Part shown: piece after piece, positions 16,794 to 24,660 of the stretch
How positions within the stretch are numbered: the stretch's first letter is position 1
Layout of the letters: each line of letters starts with the position of its first letter
NCBI GenBank assembly: GCA_026398535.1
Contig: JAPLSQ010000063.1
Span: forward strand, 1 to 34,498
Reading direction: 5' to 3'
Source of the DNA: Candidatus Sumerlaeota bacterium
GTDB lineage: Bacteria; Sumerlaeota; Sumerlaeia; Sumerlaeales; Sumerlaeaceae
Length of the DNA: 34,498 nt
Made by a program: the position numbers and the translations under genes
The notes under the pieces: generated by a model
Told to the model about the DNA's origin: nothing
Database searches by the model: none
Seen by the model: the letters and a program-made list of their open reading frames with translations, nothing else

Positions 16794-18077
16794 ATGGAAG
16801 CAAATATAAAAAGCATACACACGTTTCGCTTACTCCGCGGGGCGCGCGCCGTTCTTGGAATGTTTCTCATGATCCCATCCATTCAATCCCTTGCTGACCA
16901 ACCCGGTCGCGCGGCTGGAACAGCGATCCAGACAGGCAGCGCGGACATCATGACCAGCGCCCCCGAGACCGCCGCGGCCAAACCCATCGACTGGCGCAAG
17001 CGCATCATGGCGCAAGCGATGAAATCCGCCGGCGCCGGCACATGGGTTTCGCCGGCAGTCAAACCGCCGTTCCCCTTCGACGAACTTATCTATGACTGGA
17101 ATGTTCGTCTCCCGCGCGATGAAGGCTTCAGGCTTTATCTTCAGACGGGCTTCGCAACCGGCGATGAATCGCCATGGCTTTATGCCGGCCACTGGGGTGT
17201 GGTGAAGCCAATGGCTGGCAAACGCGACAATCCGAAGTTTGACTGCGGCGAGGTGGATCAGGATCATCTGAAACTCACTGCAGCCGCGCTGACATGCCGC
17301 TTCAAAGTGGTCAGCGAAGGGGACAAGCCATTGACGACACTGCCCTCAATCGGACTCATCGCAACGATCACGACTCCCACCGCCGCCCATCGAGGCGGGA
17401 AGGTTCCGCGTTCCTCCGCCCCGCGCGCGCCGCCGTCTGAAACGACGACGATTCTCGACATTCCCCTGCGCGCACAGGAAGACACAAACGGCTATCATCT
17501 CAAGGATCGCTGCCAATCCGCCGCGCTCGCCTCCGCCATGGAGTATTTCGGGAAATCCGTGCCGTTGGAGCACATCATTTGTTACACGACTGATCCCGAG
17601 TACCGTTCGTTTGGCATCTGGCCGCGAACGATCAACACGGCGGTGGAACACGGTTTCCGCGCCTACCTTGACCGTTTCCGCGACTGGGACTCCGTGCGCG
17701 CGACCGTGGCACAGAACAAGGTCATCCTTTGCTCGATCACGATGCCGGAAAAGGACAGTTACATTGCGCCACCCTACAAGCGCATGGACGGCCACATCGT
17801 GGCGCTCAACGGCGTGACACCGGACGGGCGCGTCGTCGTCACCGACTCTGCTCTTGTCAAGGACGGCAGAGGGCGGCTTCTGCAATGGCTCATCCCGGAT
17901 TTCGAAAAAATCTGGATGCGCAACAAGGGCGGCGTGGGAATGGTGATCTGCCCCCCGCCGGGCGCAAAGATGCGTCTTGTGGACAATCTCCCCCCATTTC
18001 CGCGCCCGATCGGAGCACAAACCACCGAAACACTGGAGACCACGGCGGGCGATGACAAGACAACCGCACCCAAATAG
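16794..18077 (+). CDS. Exported C39-like cysteine peptidase
   Basis: From the ATG at 16794 the protein has 427 aa with a signal peptide (RGARAVLGMFLMIPSIQSLA). Residues about 100-215 form a beta-rich domain I cannot name. The C-terminal half is a papain-fold C39-like domain (Pfam Peptidase_C39_2 type): KDRCQSAALASAMEYFG carries the likely nucleophile Cys240, MDGHIVALNGV the base His334 and VTDSA the acid Asp351. The substrate is unknown; such exported enzymes cut proteins or peptide cross-links outside the cell membrane. A TTG at 16680 preceded by GAGGA would add 38 residues before the signal peptide. I prefer 16794 because it gives a normal signal peptide, although no Shine-Dalgarno precedes it. 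It converges on dtd. Confidence 0.75.
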   Translation: MEANIKSIHTFRLLRGARAVLGMFLMIPSIQSLADQPGRAAGTAIQTGSADIMTSAPETAAAKPIDWRKRIMAQAMKSAGAGTWVSPAVKPPFPFDELIYDWNVRLPRDEGFRLYLQTGFATGDESPWLYAGHWGVVKPMAGKRDNPKFDCGEVDQDHLKLTAAALTCRFKVVSEGDKPLTTLPSIGLIATITTPTAAHRGGKVPRSSAPRAPPSETTTILDIPLRAQEDTNGYHLKDRCQSAALASAMEYFGKSVPLEHIICYTTDPEYRSFGIWPRTINTAVEHGFRAYLDRFRDWDSVRATVAQNKVILCSITMPEKDSYIAPPYKRMDGHIVALNGVTPDGRVVVTDSALVKDGRGRLLQWLIPDFEKIWMRNKGGVGMVICPPPGAKMRLVDNLPPFPRPIGAQTTETLETTAGDDKTTAPK

Positions 18078-18110
18078 TCCGCGGTTGCCGTGCCTGTCTG
18101 TTTGACGGCC

Positions 18111-18560
18111 TCACGCCAAGCCGGCAGAGTCGAGCATGATGGTGACAGGCCCCCAATTGTTCAGGCGGACCTCCATCATTGCCTGGAACACGCCGGTTTC
18201 AACGCGCGGCGCCATTTCGCGCAGTGTGCCGACGAAACGATCGTAGAGTGCGGCGGCCTTGCCGGGCGGCGCCGCGCCGATGAAGCTGGGCCGCCGGCCT
18301 TTGCGGCAATCGGCATAAAGGGTGAACTGGCTGACAACGAGGAGCGCGCCGCCGGTATCGAGCAGCGAGAGGTTCATCTTGCCCGCGTCATCCTCGAAAA
18401 TGCGCAGGTTGACGATCCTGGCCGCCATCGCGCGCAACAAAGCTTCGTTGTCATCCGCCCCAAAACCCGCAAGCACCACCAGCCCCGCGCCAATCCGTCC
18501 CGTGACCTGCCCGTCAACCGTAACCGACGCCTCGCGCACACGCTGCAGAACGGTTCTCAT
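18111..18560 (-). CDS. dtd: D-aminoacyl-tRNA deacylase
   Basis: This 149-aa enzyme removes wrongly charged D-amino acids (and glycine from tRNA-Ala) from tRNA. It opens [17 protein letters not shown] as in the family, and has [19 protein letters not shown], with the SQxT motif, and [11 protein letters not shown], the cross-subunit Gly-Pro motif near the end. I chose the ATG at 18560 because the family starts exactly at MRxVxQRV; the open frame upstream is not conserved-looking. The length fits the family's roughly 145 residues. It is convergent with the C39-like peptidase gene and divergent from the asparagine synthase gene. Confidence 0.94.
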   Translation of the reverse strand: MRTVLQRVREASVTVDGQVTGRIGAGLVVLAGFGADDNEALLRAMAARIVNLRIFEDDAGKMNLSLLDTGGALLVVSQFTLYADCRKGRRPSFIGAAPPGKAAALYDRFVGTLREMAPRVETGVFQAMMEVRLNNWGPVTIMLDSAGLA

Positions 18561-18604
18561 TGTTGGTCCACCGTAGAACGCGCCGCATTCCGGCCATGGA
18601 CCGC

Positions 18605-18626
18605 GGCATCCGCCGCGGCGGATGCC
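18605..18626. promoter_or_regulatory. Perfect 22-bp palindrome
   Basis: GGCATCCGCCG at 18605-18615 is followed directly by its exact reverse complement. It lies 45 bases upstream of the dtd start and about 200 upstream of the divergent asparagine synthase gene. It could be an operator for a dimeric regulator or a hairpin in the dtd leader. Nothing else in the 261-base intergenic region is clear. Confidence 0.45.
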
Positions 18627-18821
18627 AGACTTCGCATCGCGCCGCTTGTTTGTTGGAGTGTTATATTCATTTAACGAACATGAATGACCGGAAAAGGAAC
18701 CTGAACACAAATTTGAAATTGTTGCCCGGAAAAAGATGTAATCAATGCCTATGCACATGATGTCGCGGCATTCCTTGCCCTATTGGCCGATTACCCTTCC
18801 CCATTTGCGGGCGCGCGTGCC

Positions 18822-20756
18822 GTGTGCGGCATAACGGGCAAGGTCAACCGCGACCCCGCGCGGCCCGTGGACGCGGAACTGATCGCGCGCATGAAGCGCT
18901 GCATGGCGCATCGCGGTCCGGACGACGATGGCGACTATATTGTTGCGCCGGCGGGCTTTGGCTTTCAGCGCCTCGCCATCATCGACCTCAGCACGGGCCA
19001 TCAGCCGATGACCAACGAGGACGACTCGGCGGTCATCATCTTCAACGGCGAAATATACAATTTCCCCGAACTGCGCGATCAGCTCATGGCGCTGGGACAC
19101 CGGTTCAAAACGCGATCCGACACGGAGACGATTCTTCACGGTTACGAGCAATGGGGCACGGCGGTGGCAGAACGACTGCGCGGAATGTTCGCCTTTGCCA
19201 TATTTGACCACAAGACCGGCGCGCTTTACATGGCGCGCGACCGCGCCGGCAAGAAACCGCTCTATTATGCCCGTCTGCGCCCGGGCGCGCCCGACGAATC
19301 GCTCGTTTTCGCAAGCGAGATGAAATCTCTTCTGGCCGACCCGTCGGTCGAACGCCGGGTCGATCCAGCCGCATTGAATCATTATTTCTCCTATCAGTAT
19401 GTGCCGCATCCCTGGACCATCTTCGAGGGCGTGAAAAAACTTCCGCCCGCGCACTGGCTGACGTGGCGCGCCGGCCAGCTTCGCGTCGAATGCTACTGGC
19501 GGCTCGAATACGAGCCAAAGCGCCGTATCAGTGAGGAGCAGGCCATTGAGGAAACGCTCGAACAGGTTGACGAGGCCGTGCGCATCCGCCTGATGAGCGA
19601 GGTCCCGCTCGGATGCTTTCTCAGCGGCGGGATCGACTCGTCGGCGGTTGTCGCCATGATGCGCCGCCATATCGCGGGCGATCTCAAGACCTTCTCCATT
19701 GGATTCCGCGAGGAAAAATTCAACGAACTGCCTTATGCGCGCCGCGCCGCTAAACAGTTTGAAACCCATCACGAGGAGTTCATTGTCGAGCCGCGCGCCC
19801 TTGAATGCCTTGGCGCGCTGGCATGGCATTTCGACGAGCCGTTTGCCGATTCGAGCGCCATCCCGACGTACTATCTTTCAAAAATGACGCGCCGTTATGT
19901 GACCGTGGCGCTCAATGGCGATGGCGGCGACGAGAGTTTCGCGGGCTATACGCGCTACAAGGGCTTTCCGGCGTTCAACCGCTACGGCAATATTCCCCGC
20001 GTGTTGCGCCGTATGGCCGATGCGCCGCTGGCATTCGCCGCCGAAATGTTTCCGCGCAGCGCCGGCGCGGAACTCCTCTCCTATGTCAACAGCATCTCGC
20101 TCGAATGCCCTGAAAAGCTCTATGTGCAGTCGATGATTTACTTCCGCGAGTATCAGAAACGGCGCCTGTTCAGCCCCCAATACCGGACGGTGCTGAATGA
20201 GGCCGAGGGGGATTCGGAGATGCTGACGATGAGTTTGATGAACGATGGCGTGGCGCGGGAGCTGATTGACAAGATGATGTATTCCGACATTCGGCTTTAC
20301 CTTCCTGGCGCGCTTTTGCCGAAGGTGGACCGCATGACGATGGCTGTGTCACTCGAGGGGCGCTCGCCGTTTCTCGACCACAAGCTGATGGAGTTTGCCG
20401 CCCGTCTGCCGGCCGGTCTCAAGTTCCGCGATTCCACGCTCAAATATCTTTTGAAGAAAGCCTTGTTGCGCTTCTTCCCCGCCGATTTTCTTGACCGTCC
20501 GAAGACGGGTTTCGGGGCGCCGATCGGGGAATGGTTCCGCGGCGAGTTGCTGCCGCTGGCGCAGGAATACCTGATTGGCGGGAAGGCGCGCGGGCGGGGA
20601 TACTTCGACACAGACTACGTCGGGCGGATGCTGACCCAGCACTTGGACGGGAGTCAGAACCACTCGAACCGGCTGTGGGCGCTGATCATGTTCGAGGCAT
20701 GGTGCCGCACATTCCTCGACCGGCCCGATCCGCTTGCCGGCCCGATCACGGTTTGA
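18822..20756 (+). CDS. asnB: Asparagine synthase (glutamine-hydrolysing)
   Basis: This enzyme uses glutamine nitrogen and ATP to amidate aspartate or a related carboxylate. I set the start at the GTG at 18822 because it places Cys at position 2 (V/M-CGITGKVN), where the class II glutaminase nucleophile must be exposed; an in-frame TTG at 18783 would bury it. The glutaminase domain continues with MAHRGPDDDGDY, LAIIDLS, FNGEIYNF and RSDTETILHGYEQWG. The synthetase domain has SGGIDSSAVVAMM (ATP-pyrophosphatase loop, about 268), LNGDGGDESFAGYTRY and KVDRMTMAVSLEGRSPFLDH. At 644 aa it is the long form often found beside exopolysaccharide genes as an amidotransferase, so free asparagine synthesis is not certain. 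No polysaccharide gene is in this window. Confidence 0.9.
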   Translation: MCGITGKVNRDPARPVDAELIARMKRCMAHRGPDDDGDYIVAPAGFGFQRLAIIDLSTGHQPMTNEDDSAVIIFNGEIYNFPELRDQLMALGHRFKTRSDTETILHGYEQWGTAVAERLRGMFAFAIFDHKTGALYMARDRAGKKPLYYARLRPGAPDESLVFASEMKSLLADPSVERRVDPAALNHYFSYQYVPHPWTIFEGVKKLPPAHWLTWRAGQLRVECYWRLEYEPKRRISEEQAIEETLEQVDEAVRIRLMSEVPLGCFLSGGIDSSAVVAMMRRHIAGDLKTFSIGFREEKFNELPYARRAAKQFETHHEEFIVEPRALECLGALAWHFDEPFADSSAIPTYYLSKMTRRYVTVALNGDGGDESFAGYTRYKGFPAFNRYGNIPRVLRRMADAPLAFAAEMFPRSAGAELLSYVNSISLECPEKLYVQSMIYFREYQKRRLFSPQYRTVLNEAEGDSEMLTMSLMNDGVARELIDKMMYSDIRLYLPGALLPKVDRMTMAVSLEGRSPFLDHKLMEFAARLPAGLKFRDSTLKYLLKKALLRFFPADFLDRPKTGFGAPIGEWFRGELLPLAQEYLIGGKARGRGYFDTDYVGRMLTQHLDGSQNHSNRLWALIMFEAWCRTFLDRPDPLAGPITV

Positions 20757-20801
20757 TCAATCTCCCGCGACAGCCAGCGTCCGGAAGCATATAAAGAAAA
20801 T

Positions 20802-20841
20802 GGGCGGAAACCCCATACGGAGACTTCCGCCCGATGTTTTT
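20802..20841. terminator. Terminator between convergent genes
   Basis: GGGCGGAA (20802-20809) pairs with TTCCGCCC (20825-20832), and five T (20837-20841) follow on the plus strand. An A-rich stretch on the other side supports use in both directions. It ends the asparagine synthase transcript and probably also the minus-strand gene that stops at 20871. Confidence 0.7.
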
Positions 20842-20870
20842 GCGCCATGGGACACGTCCGGGGGGAAAGG

Positions 20871-21905
20871 TCAGTGATACATTGACCAGTCGCCGGCAGC
20901 GCTCACTGCGCTCTTGCTGTAAACCTGGACATACTGTGTGCCGGTGAGGACATAAAGATAATCGTTCTCGCCCGAAGTGAAAGCCGCCACGTCGCCGGCG
21001 CTGTAAATGCCGGTGAGAACCTGAAGGGCATTGCCTGTCGCGGCGTCAACAACGTAGACGTTACCGCCCCGGTTATTGCCTGTAATCACTGAGTTGTCCT
21101 TTGTGAAGAAGAAGCAGCCGTTCTTTACGTCGAAGGAGCAGTCTGTGGGAGCGGGTGAAGCGCCCAGGCACCATGGTTCTGTTGTCTGGTAGTTCGCGGG
21201 ATTGGTGGTCGAGCCGCCGGTCACGCGTTGCAGGATGCCGTTGCGGTTCACATAAAGGACGTCATTGCCCGTCGCCGCGTCCTTTTTGATTGTGATGTCG
21301 CGCGTGTATCCTCCAACAGTCCAGTCCACCTGTGTGTCCGTGGCTCCCGTGGCCGAATTCAAAACCAGCATTCTCGCGCCGAGAATCTGGAGAACAACCA
21401 CTCTGCCGTCGCTCATCAACGCGCAGCCGGATAGCCGCTGTGTAGTGTTAATGACCACACCGCTTGTTCCAAAACTGGTGATCGGATTGCTGTCCTTGTC
21501 GAACTTTCGGACCTGGGACTTGATGGGCGAACCGAGGTTGTCGCCCGAGACAAACAGGTTGTCGTCCGCGTCGACGGCGAGTCCCTGCCATCCGTTGGCC
21601 AGTTCGGTGGACAAATCGCTTGTGACCAGCGTGTAAGTTGGCGTGCTGAAATCTGTCGTGGGGGCCGTGGCGCGCCACACACACTTGGGATTGGAATCGT
21701 TGGTGCCTGTGGTGATGTAGATGATTCCGCGTGAATCGATGATGATGCGGTTTGTGGCCGCGCTGCTTCCGGGGATGCCCGGCGCGAGATCTGGCGCGCC
21801 GAACGAGTTGAGATATTGCCACGAGGCAGGACCCGCAACTGCCAAAGAAGCGGCTAAACTGATCGCGGCCGCAAAACCGACGAATGGCAAAACGTGTTTA
21901 CTCAT
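20871..21905 (-). CDS. Exported repeat protein with DWSMYH tail
   Basis: I do not recognise this 344-aa protein as a named family. It has a strong ribosome binding site (AAGGAGG) and a signal peptide (HVLPFVGFAAAISLAASLAVAGPA). The mature chain is beta-rich with blade-like units (NRIIIDSRGIIYITTG, GLAVDADDNLFVSGDN, GGNVYVVDAATGNALQVLTG), fitting a beta-propeller (NHL/YncE-like) fold. The last residues are SAVSAAGDWSMYH, nearly the same as the end of the protein at 24661-25941. It has its own promoter (21979-22008) and a terminator at 20802-20841, so it is monocistronic. It may be a secreted or surface-displayed binding protein. Confidence 0.75.
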   Translation of the reverse strand: MSKHVLPFVGFAAAISLAASLAVAGPASWQYLNSFGAPDLAPGIPGSSAATNRIIIDSRGIIYITTGTNDSNPKCVWRATAPTTDFSTPTYTLVTSDLSTELANGWQGLAVDADDNLFVSGDNLGSPIKSQVRKFDKDSNPITSFGTSGVVINTTQRLSGCALMSDGRVVVLQILGARMLVLNSATGATDTQVDWTVGGYTRDITIKKDAATGNDVLYVNRNGILQRVTGGSTTNPANYQTTEPWCLGASPAPTDCSFDVKNGCFFFTKDNSVITGNNRGGNVYVVDAATGNALQVLTGIYSAGDVAAFTSGENDYLYVLTGTQYVQVYSKSAVSAAGDWSMYH

Positions 21906-21978
21906 TATTAATCCTCCTTTTAATGATGATTCCGTCCGAAAAAACGGCGGAATTCATTTAACATCATAATCAACAAGC

Positions 21979-22008
21979 ATTACATCCGGTGGAAAACAGT
22001 TCTTTCAA
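21979..22008 (-). promoter_or_regulatory. Sigma-70-like promoter
   Basis: On the minus strand TTGAAA (22003-22008) and TGTAAT (21979-21984) are 18 bases apart; each matches the consensus at five of six positions. It is 74 bases upstream of the exported repeat protein start, in an AT-rich gap that contrasts with its surroundings. Confidence 0.55.
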
Positions 22009-22062
22009 GCATAAATTTATAATTTTATTATTCTACCGGATGGAAATGGGCCGCCATCTTGG

Positions 22063-22536
22063 TCAGGCGGCGGATTGGGCAGCAGAGAGCGCGCCGCGCA
22101 ACGTTCGCCACACATAGCGGGGGTCGAGGCAGATGCGCCGCAGTGATTTGCGCCGCCACAGGTCAAGTTCGTCGCGGGCCATATACAATCCCCCCATCGC
22201 CGGATGCGAATAGGCGCCGGTGGAAATCTCATCCCGCCCGAGCAAACCGTTTTCAACGGCGATTTCGTGCAGTCGTGTGCCCGGGAATGGGTATGTGTAG
22301 AATATCTCAACGAAATCCGGGCGCTGTTCGCGCGCGAATCTGATATTGTCCTCAAGAGCCTGGGGCGTGTCCCAGGGCAGTCCCATGAGAGGAAACAGCC
22401 AGGCCGGCGTTGGGATTCCAATCTGTCGCGTTTCCGGCCTCCGCGTCAGGCGCGGCGATGCGGTTGCGAGATTGTCCTCCAATGCTCGAAAACACACCTC
22501 CGACGAAAACAGTTGAGCCTGACACCGCCAGCGCAT
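22063..22536 (-). pseudogene. Truncated radical SAM protein (C-terminal remnant)
   Basis: This reading frame resembles the C-terminal third of a B12-binding-type radical SAM protein: IPTPAWLFPLMGLPWDTPQ, DNIRFAREQRPDF, FYTYPFPGTRLHEIAVENGLL and a C-terminal LWRRKSLRRICLDPRYVW. The cobalamin-binding domain and the CxxxCxxC cluster motif are missing. The first 45 residues (RWRCQAQLFSSEV, then a stretch of low similarity) look like a scar where the central part of the domain was deleted. The frame begins 25 bases after the bshC stop, with no good ribosome binding site. I read it as a decaying remnant rather than a working enzyme. The original substrate cannot be told. Confidence 0.6.
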
Positions 22537-22561
22537 CTACACATTAGCGGTTGCCGGTCTG

Positions 22562-24208
22562 TCACGGCAACAGAATGATCTGAGGCAGGGGATTTTCAAA
22601 ATCGAGTTTATCGCGCAGAACGGCGGCGAATGATGCCGGAGTATAATCGCGGGCAAAACACAGCGGGCTCAGGATGCGTTCCTGCGGCGCGCCGAGCGGC
22701 GTGAGCATGGTCAGCGCGCCGGCAAGCGCCCGGCCCGTCGTTGAACCATTCGCGGCGCAATGCCGTTCGATGCGGCGTTTGAAGCTGGCGAGGGCGCGGG
22801 TTATGCTTCGGGTTGTCTTAGCCAGCGCCGCCTCAATGTGCGGATGATGCGCCGGTTCCGAGGCTCTTAATTTCTCGATCCTGTCAAGCATGGCGCTTTC
22901 CATGTCAAGGGCGCCCGTGTAGAGTTCCCCCCAATGCGAGTCTGCTGGCATGATTCGCGCCGTTGCGGCATCCGGTGCGCGCAATAAATCCTGAGCGCTG
23001 ATCCCAATCTTTGAGAGCGAATCGGCGGTCTCCACGTCGACCAGTGTGGCGAAACACCTGGGAAGGATCATCGGGCGCATCACGCCAAAATGCTCGTAGA
23101 CGGCCCCGATTTGCGCAAAGTAAGTGATCTCGCCCGGACCGCCCACATAGGCAATTGTGGGCAGAATGGCGTCCTGCGCCACCGGGCGGGTGACCACGTT
23201 GGGGGAAAAACGTTCCGGGGAGGATTCGAGAAGGACAAGCAGTTCGCTGAGTGTATACTCCCCAAGGGCCTGCTTTGTCGCGGGATTTTGCGCGATGATG
23301 CGATTTCCGCGTAAAAGAAGTCGGCAACGAATACCATTAGTCAACAAAAACAGGTTGACGGTGTCAGGCGCTCGTTGGATCAATGGTTTATATCCCGCGA
23401 GTTCCAACTGCGTTCGCGCTTTTTCGACAAGACCAAAAGATTGATGTGAATCCCTGAGTTCTTTCGAAATAACGCCGATTTGCCTGCGCCGGATGCATGG
23501 AAGGCGTGGCGCCAACAACAGGACAGGGGTTTCTGCCAGGAAATGGGCAAGCAGGCGGGCAAAGGCGCTTTCAAAAGTTGCGGGCGCCTTGAGAGTGTCC
23601 GCAACAATTTCAAGGGTGTGAATTGCAACATCCGACCGGGGCATCGATCTGGTCAAGAGGTTCTTAAGCCGCTCTGCGCTGTCGTCAAGTTTCCATGAAT
23701 AGGCAGGCGTGGCCGGGGGAATGCCTTGGCCCCGCGACACAACGTCCCCGACATTGACAATACCGCCTTTTATGTCAACAATACTGCATTGACGCAACTC
23801 CGCAAAATCGTGATCATCCGAGGCGATCCAGAAGATCGGCACGACCGCCCGGCCTGTGCTAATCGATATTTTCCGTGCCCATGCCCATGTTGTCAGCGCT
23901 TTGTAGAGGATGTATAAAGGCGAGGCGAGAAGGTTGGGTTGTTGTCCCGTGACGATTGCGAGAGTCCCGGGTTCGGTCAGTTTCCGCGCCAGTTGTGCGC
24001 CAGCTTCATTGTCCGCGGCGCGGTTGAACTGAGCCAGCTCAGCCGCGTCGGCGGCTGTCCACGTCTCCCACCCGGTTTCATTGCGGGCGGCAACGGCTTT
24101 GTCCCACTCGCCGGGCTGGATGGTAAAGAAAGCGCGCGCGTTGCCGCCGCCGGTGATGTAATCCCGCGCAAATCCGCGGGAATTGAGCGGATCCGTGTTC
24201 ATGGTCAC
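22562..24208 (-). CDS. bshC: BshC-like cysteine-adding enzyme
   Basis: This 548-aa protein matches BshC, which adds cysteine to glucosaminyl-malate in the last step of bacillithiol synthesis. Family motifs are IVTGQQPNLLASPLYILYKA (85-104), VPIFWIASDDHDFAEL (123-138), YVGGPGEITYFAQIGAVYEHF and the coiled C-terminal helix. The start is GTG at 24208 or ATG at 24202; neither has a good ribosome binding site. A 19-codon frame (24205-24264, starting MNIDELLRRK) ends overlapping the GTG and could couple translation. No bshA or bshB is in the window, so the pathway would need genes elsewhere. In some lineages BshC homologues occur without clear bacillithiol production. Confidence 0.85.
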   Translation of the reverse strand: MTMNTDPLNSRGFARDYITGGGNARAFFTIQPGEWDKAVAARNETGWETWTAADAAELAQFNRAADNEAGAQLARKLTEPGTLAIVTGQQPNLLASPLYILYKALTTWAWARKISISTGRAVVPIFWIASDDHDFAELRQCSIVDIKGGIVNVGDVVSRGQGIPPATPAYSWKLDDSAERLKNLLTRSMPRSDVAIHTLEIVADTLKAPATFESAFARLLAHFLAETPVLLLAPRLPCIRRRQIGVISKELRDSHQSFGLVEKARTQLELAGYKPLIQRAPDTVNLFLLTNGIRCRLLLRGNRIIAQNPATKQALGEYTLSELLVLLESSPERFSPNVVTRPVAQDAILPTIAYVGGPGEITYFAQIGAVYEHFGVMRPMILPRCFATLVDVETADSLSKIGISAQDLLRAPDAATARIMPADSHWGELYTGALDMESAMLDRIEKLRASEPAHHPHIEAALAKTTRSITRALASFKRRIERHCAANGSTTGRALAGALTMLTPLGAPQERILSPLCFARDYTPASFAAVLRDKLDFENPLPQIILLP

Positions 24209-24364
24209 GACGACCGCCGCTGCCGGCGCGCCTGTTTCCTCCGAAGCAACTCATCGATATTCATGAAGGGCGGGGTTCCTGATAAAAGAAATCGTGCGTG
24301 GCATCATGGTAATTATTAAAACGTTCAGCATGATTCCTTTTTATTATGCCTGAATGGTTGCTGA

Positions 24365-24453
24365 TGGCGGTGGGAGCAGGATTCGAACCTGCGAGGGACT
24401 TGCGCCCTGGCGGTTTTCAAGACCGCTGCCTTAAACCGCTCGGCCATCCCACC
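24365..24453 (-). tRNA. tRNA-Ser (anticodon UGA)
   Basis: Read on the minus strand it starts GGTGGGATGGCCGAGCGG and ends TCCCACC, discriminator G and an encoded CCA at 24365-24367. The seven-pair acceptor stem is perfect, and the T arm carries GGTTCGAATCC. The anticodon loop CTTGAAA has TGA at 24417-24419, and a long variable arm (CAGGGCGCAAGTCCCTCG) confirms a class II serine tRNA that reads UCA and other UCN codons. It lies 101 bases from the GTG start of bshC and has no neighbour RNA genes. Confidence 0.97.
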
Positions 24454-24548
24454 GCATGTTGCAGGAATGACTATACACAGCAGCGCGTTGCGGCTTCAAG
24501 TGTTTTTCGCGCCATCTGTCGTGGGAGCTTTCCTCCCGCCTTCCTTTG

Positions 24549-24602
24549 ATGAAAAAGAAACCGCCGCCGCGCCTGTGTTGAGGCCGTGTTGCGCGGCGGC
24601 GG
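24549..24602 (-). terminator. Rho-independent terminator
   Basis: On the minus strand a perfect 12-pair GC stem (arms 24561-24572 and 24591-24602) with an 18-base loop is followed by TTTCTTTTTC. It ends the transcript of the exported protein gene at 24661-25941. Confidence 0.8.
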
Positions 24603-24660
24603 TATTGTTTCGGAGAGGAGAACCTTCCTGCGGGGTCAGTTCCCGCAGAGATTAATCGTG

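Noticed and set aside
18780..19829. Long open frame (349 codons) on the minus strand opposite the asparagine synthase gene
   Set aside because: Antisense shadow of a gene with clear catalytic motifs; its composition (His/Arg-rich) is typical of such shadows.
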